DNA of 14,872 bases from JAOTYV01 sp041557595 (GTDB lineage: Bacteria; Pseudomonadota; Alphaproteobacteria; UBA8366). The position numbers and the translations under genes were made by a program. Under the pieces are notes generated by a model. The model did no database searches, was not told the DNA's origin, and saw only the letters and a program-made list of their open reading frames with translations. Below, in pieces: positions 13,916-14,872 of the stretch. The stretch spans positions 1-14,872 of the forward strand of contig JBFFGE010000118.1 of assembly GCA_041557595.1 (NCBI GenBank). The letters are read 5' to 3'. Every line of letters starts with the position of its first letter. The first letter of the stretch is position 1.

Positions 13916-14872
13916 GTGACGGAATCCGCTCTCCCGCTCAGCGCCCAACCGGGCAGGCAACGCCTGCCCGTGTTCCAGCGGCTGCGCCGGTCCCTGGGGC
14001 GCCCCGCACCGCGGATTTCCGGGCCACAGGCGCATTATAACCGGCCGCTCTGGCGCCGGTTAATCCCCGGAAAGGGCACGCTGATCGCCCTGACATTGCT
14101 CTTTGCGGCCTTGTCGATCCGCATCGTGGACCCGGCGCCGGTCGAGAATTTCCGAGTGAAAACCTTCGACCTTTATCAGAACCTGTCGCCCCGCCCGGTC
14201 GGAAACCATCCGGTCGCGATCATCGACCTGGACGAAAAAAGTCTGAGCGAATTCGGCCAATGGCCCTGGCCGCGCACATTGGTCGCCAAATTGATCGACA
14301 AGCTCGGTGCGGCGGGTGTCCTGGTCGTCGGCTTCGATACGATTTTTGCCGAGTACGACCGCCTGTCGCCCGCCAAAATGGCCGATGAACTGCCAATGCT
14401 CGACGCGAAAGAACGGGCGACGCTCAAGAAACTACCGAGCAACGAATCGATCATGGCCAAGGCGATGGGTCAAACCAGGACCGTCCTGGGGCAGGCCGGT
14501 CTCGAAACGCCGCTGCCGAAGGGACGCGCCGAGACCATGATCCGCTCGCCGGTCCGGGCCATGGCCGGCGGCGATCCCCGACGCTTTCTGCCATCCTACA
14601 AGAGCCTTCTGCCCAATGTGCTTGAGCTCGAGGCCGCGGCCGCCGGACACGGCATTTTTTCGCTCGGCGCCGAACGGGACGGCAAGGTTCGGCGGGTGCC
14701 GCTGCTGGTCAGGATCGGCGATCAAATCTGGCCGACCCTCGCCGTTGAAATGCTGCGCGCGGCCTATGGCGACAACACCCTGATCACGCGCCGCAACGCC
14801 GCCGGGATGGAGTCGGTCCAGCTGCAAATTCGCCGAGAGCTGGGCAGCGGTCATTTCGTCGTTCCAACCGAC
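13916..14872 (+). CDS. CHASE2-domain sensor protein, N-terminal part (3' end outside window)
   Basis: The frame is open from GTG 13916 to the right edge, giving 319 residues. The first 55 residues are Arg/Pro-rich and presumably cytoplasmic. One membrane segment follows (about 56-72, LIALTLLFAALSIRIVD), then a CHASE2 extracytoplasmic sensor domain: FRVKTFDLYQNL, VAIIDLDEKSLSEFGQWPWPR (about 103-123), GAAGVLVVGFDTIFAEYDR, GHGIFSLGAERDGKVRRVPLLV (about 245-266) and WPTLAVEMLRAAYG. CHASE2 proteins usually continue with two or three membrane helices and an output module, most often an adenylate/guanylate cyclase, sometimes a kinase or diguanylate cyclase; here the output lies beyond the window. 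AAGAGG stands 9 nt before the GTG. It is transcribed away from the type I secretion operon, suggesting but not proving a regulatory link. A perfect 9-bp hairpin is embedded in codons 12-19. Confidence 0.85.
   Translation, partial: MTESALPLSAQPGRQRLPVFQRLRRSLGRPAPRISGPQAHYNRPLWRRLIPGKGTLIALTLLFAALSIRIVDPAPVENFRVKTFDLYQNLSPRPVGNHPVAIIDLDEKSLSEFGQWPWPRTLVAKLIDKLGAAGVLVVGFDTIFAEYDRLSPAKMADELPMLDAKERATLKKLPSNESIMAKAMGQTRTVLGQAGLETPLPKGRAETMIRSPVRAMAGGDPRRFLPSYKSLLPNVLELEAAAAGHGIFSLGAERDGKVRRVPLLVRIGDQIWPTLAVEMLRAAYGDNTLITRRNAAGMESVQLQIRRELGSGHFVVPTD
13950..13970 (+). repeat. Perfect 9-bp inverted repeat in the first codons of the CHASE2 gene
   Basis: CGGGCAGGC-AAC-GCCTGCCCG is a tight, very GC-rich hairpin 34 nt after the start codon. 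It encodes the segment around PGRQRLPV. In mRNA it would be strong enough to slow initiation or early elongation. It could also be a small inserted repeat element. Confidence 0.6.
14038..14062 (+). repeat. 8-bp inverted repeat inside the CHASE2 gene
   Basis: TAACCGGC (14038-14045) and GCCGGTTA (14055-14062) are perfect inverted copies with a 9-nt spacer, just before the membrane-segment codons. This is the third stem within 190 nt. Confidence 0.4.

Noticed and set aside
1..14872. CRISPR arrays, tRNA/rRNA genes, insertion sequences, prophage or toxin-antitoxin genes
   Set aside because: Nothing in the sequence supports any of these: no regularly spaced repeats, no transposase or integrase motifs, and no tRNA-like cloverleaf was noticed by eye.

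Overview
The window looks like a chromosomal segment of a GC-rich Gram-negative alphaproteobacterium. A Rhodospirillales-type lineage is my guess from the gene content (coxDE/XdhC cassette, CHASE2 protein beside a type I exporter), but no rRNA or other phylogenetic marker is present to prove it. No tRNA, rRNA, CRISPR array, transposase, integrase or phage gene was seen. Almost every stretch is explained by recognisable families, and I do not see a convincing wholly new system.

Layout, left to right. (1) Positions 1-2117, plus strand: the 3' part of a ydbH-like gene, then a ynbE-like lipoprotein gene and a ydbL-like (DUF1318) gene. This is the same order as the enterobacterial ydbH-ynbE-ydbL operon, which is linked to lipid transport between the inner and outer membranes. 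(2) Positions 2260-7070, plus strand: a tight run of coxD-like MoxR AAA+ ATPase, coxE-like VWA protein, a two-gene XdhC/CoxF-type protein (N- and C-terminal halves in separate genes), and a molybdopterin-binding/MocA cytidylyltransferase fusion. All internal junctions overlap by 1-4 nt. This is a maturation cassette for molybdenum hydroxylases that use the MCD cofactor (CO dehydrogenase/xanthine dehydrogenase type), but no hydroxylase structural gene lies in the window. The last gene carries an in-frame TAA exactly after its nucleotide-binding loop, and the rest of the MocA domain continues intact in the same frame. (3) 7078-7881, minus strand: a membrane-anchored alpha/beta hydrolase. (4) 7882-8168: a gene-free, unusually AT-rich stretch. 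(5) 8169-9140, plus strand: an exported 'esterase-like activity of phytase' family protein, ending in a strong hairpin shared with the convergent gene. (6) 9255-13721, minus strand: a complete type I secretion apparatus in the transcription order ABC transporter, HlyD adaptor, TolC outer-membrane channel, with overlapping genes. (7) 13722-13915: a divergent promoter region. (8) 13916 to the right edge, plus strand: the start of a CHASE2-domain sensor gene that runs out of the window.

How they work together: block 1 serves outer-membrane lipid homeostasis. Block 2 makes and inserts a sulfurated MCD cofactor into an enzyme encoded elsewhere. Block 6 exports an unidentified substrate across both membranes, possibly under the influence of the divergently encoded CHASE2 sensor. 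The points most worth a second look are the in-frame stop in the MPT-binding/MocA gene, the orphan cox-type maturation cassette, and the cluster of inverted repeats around the start of the CHASE2 gene.
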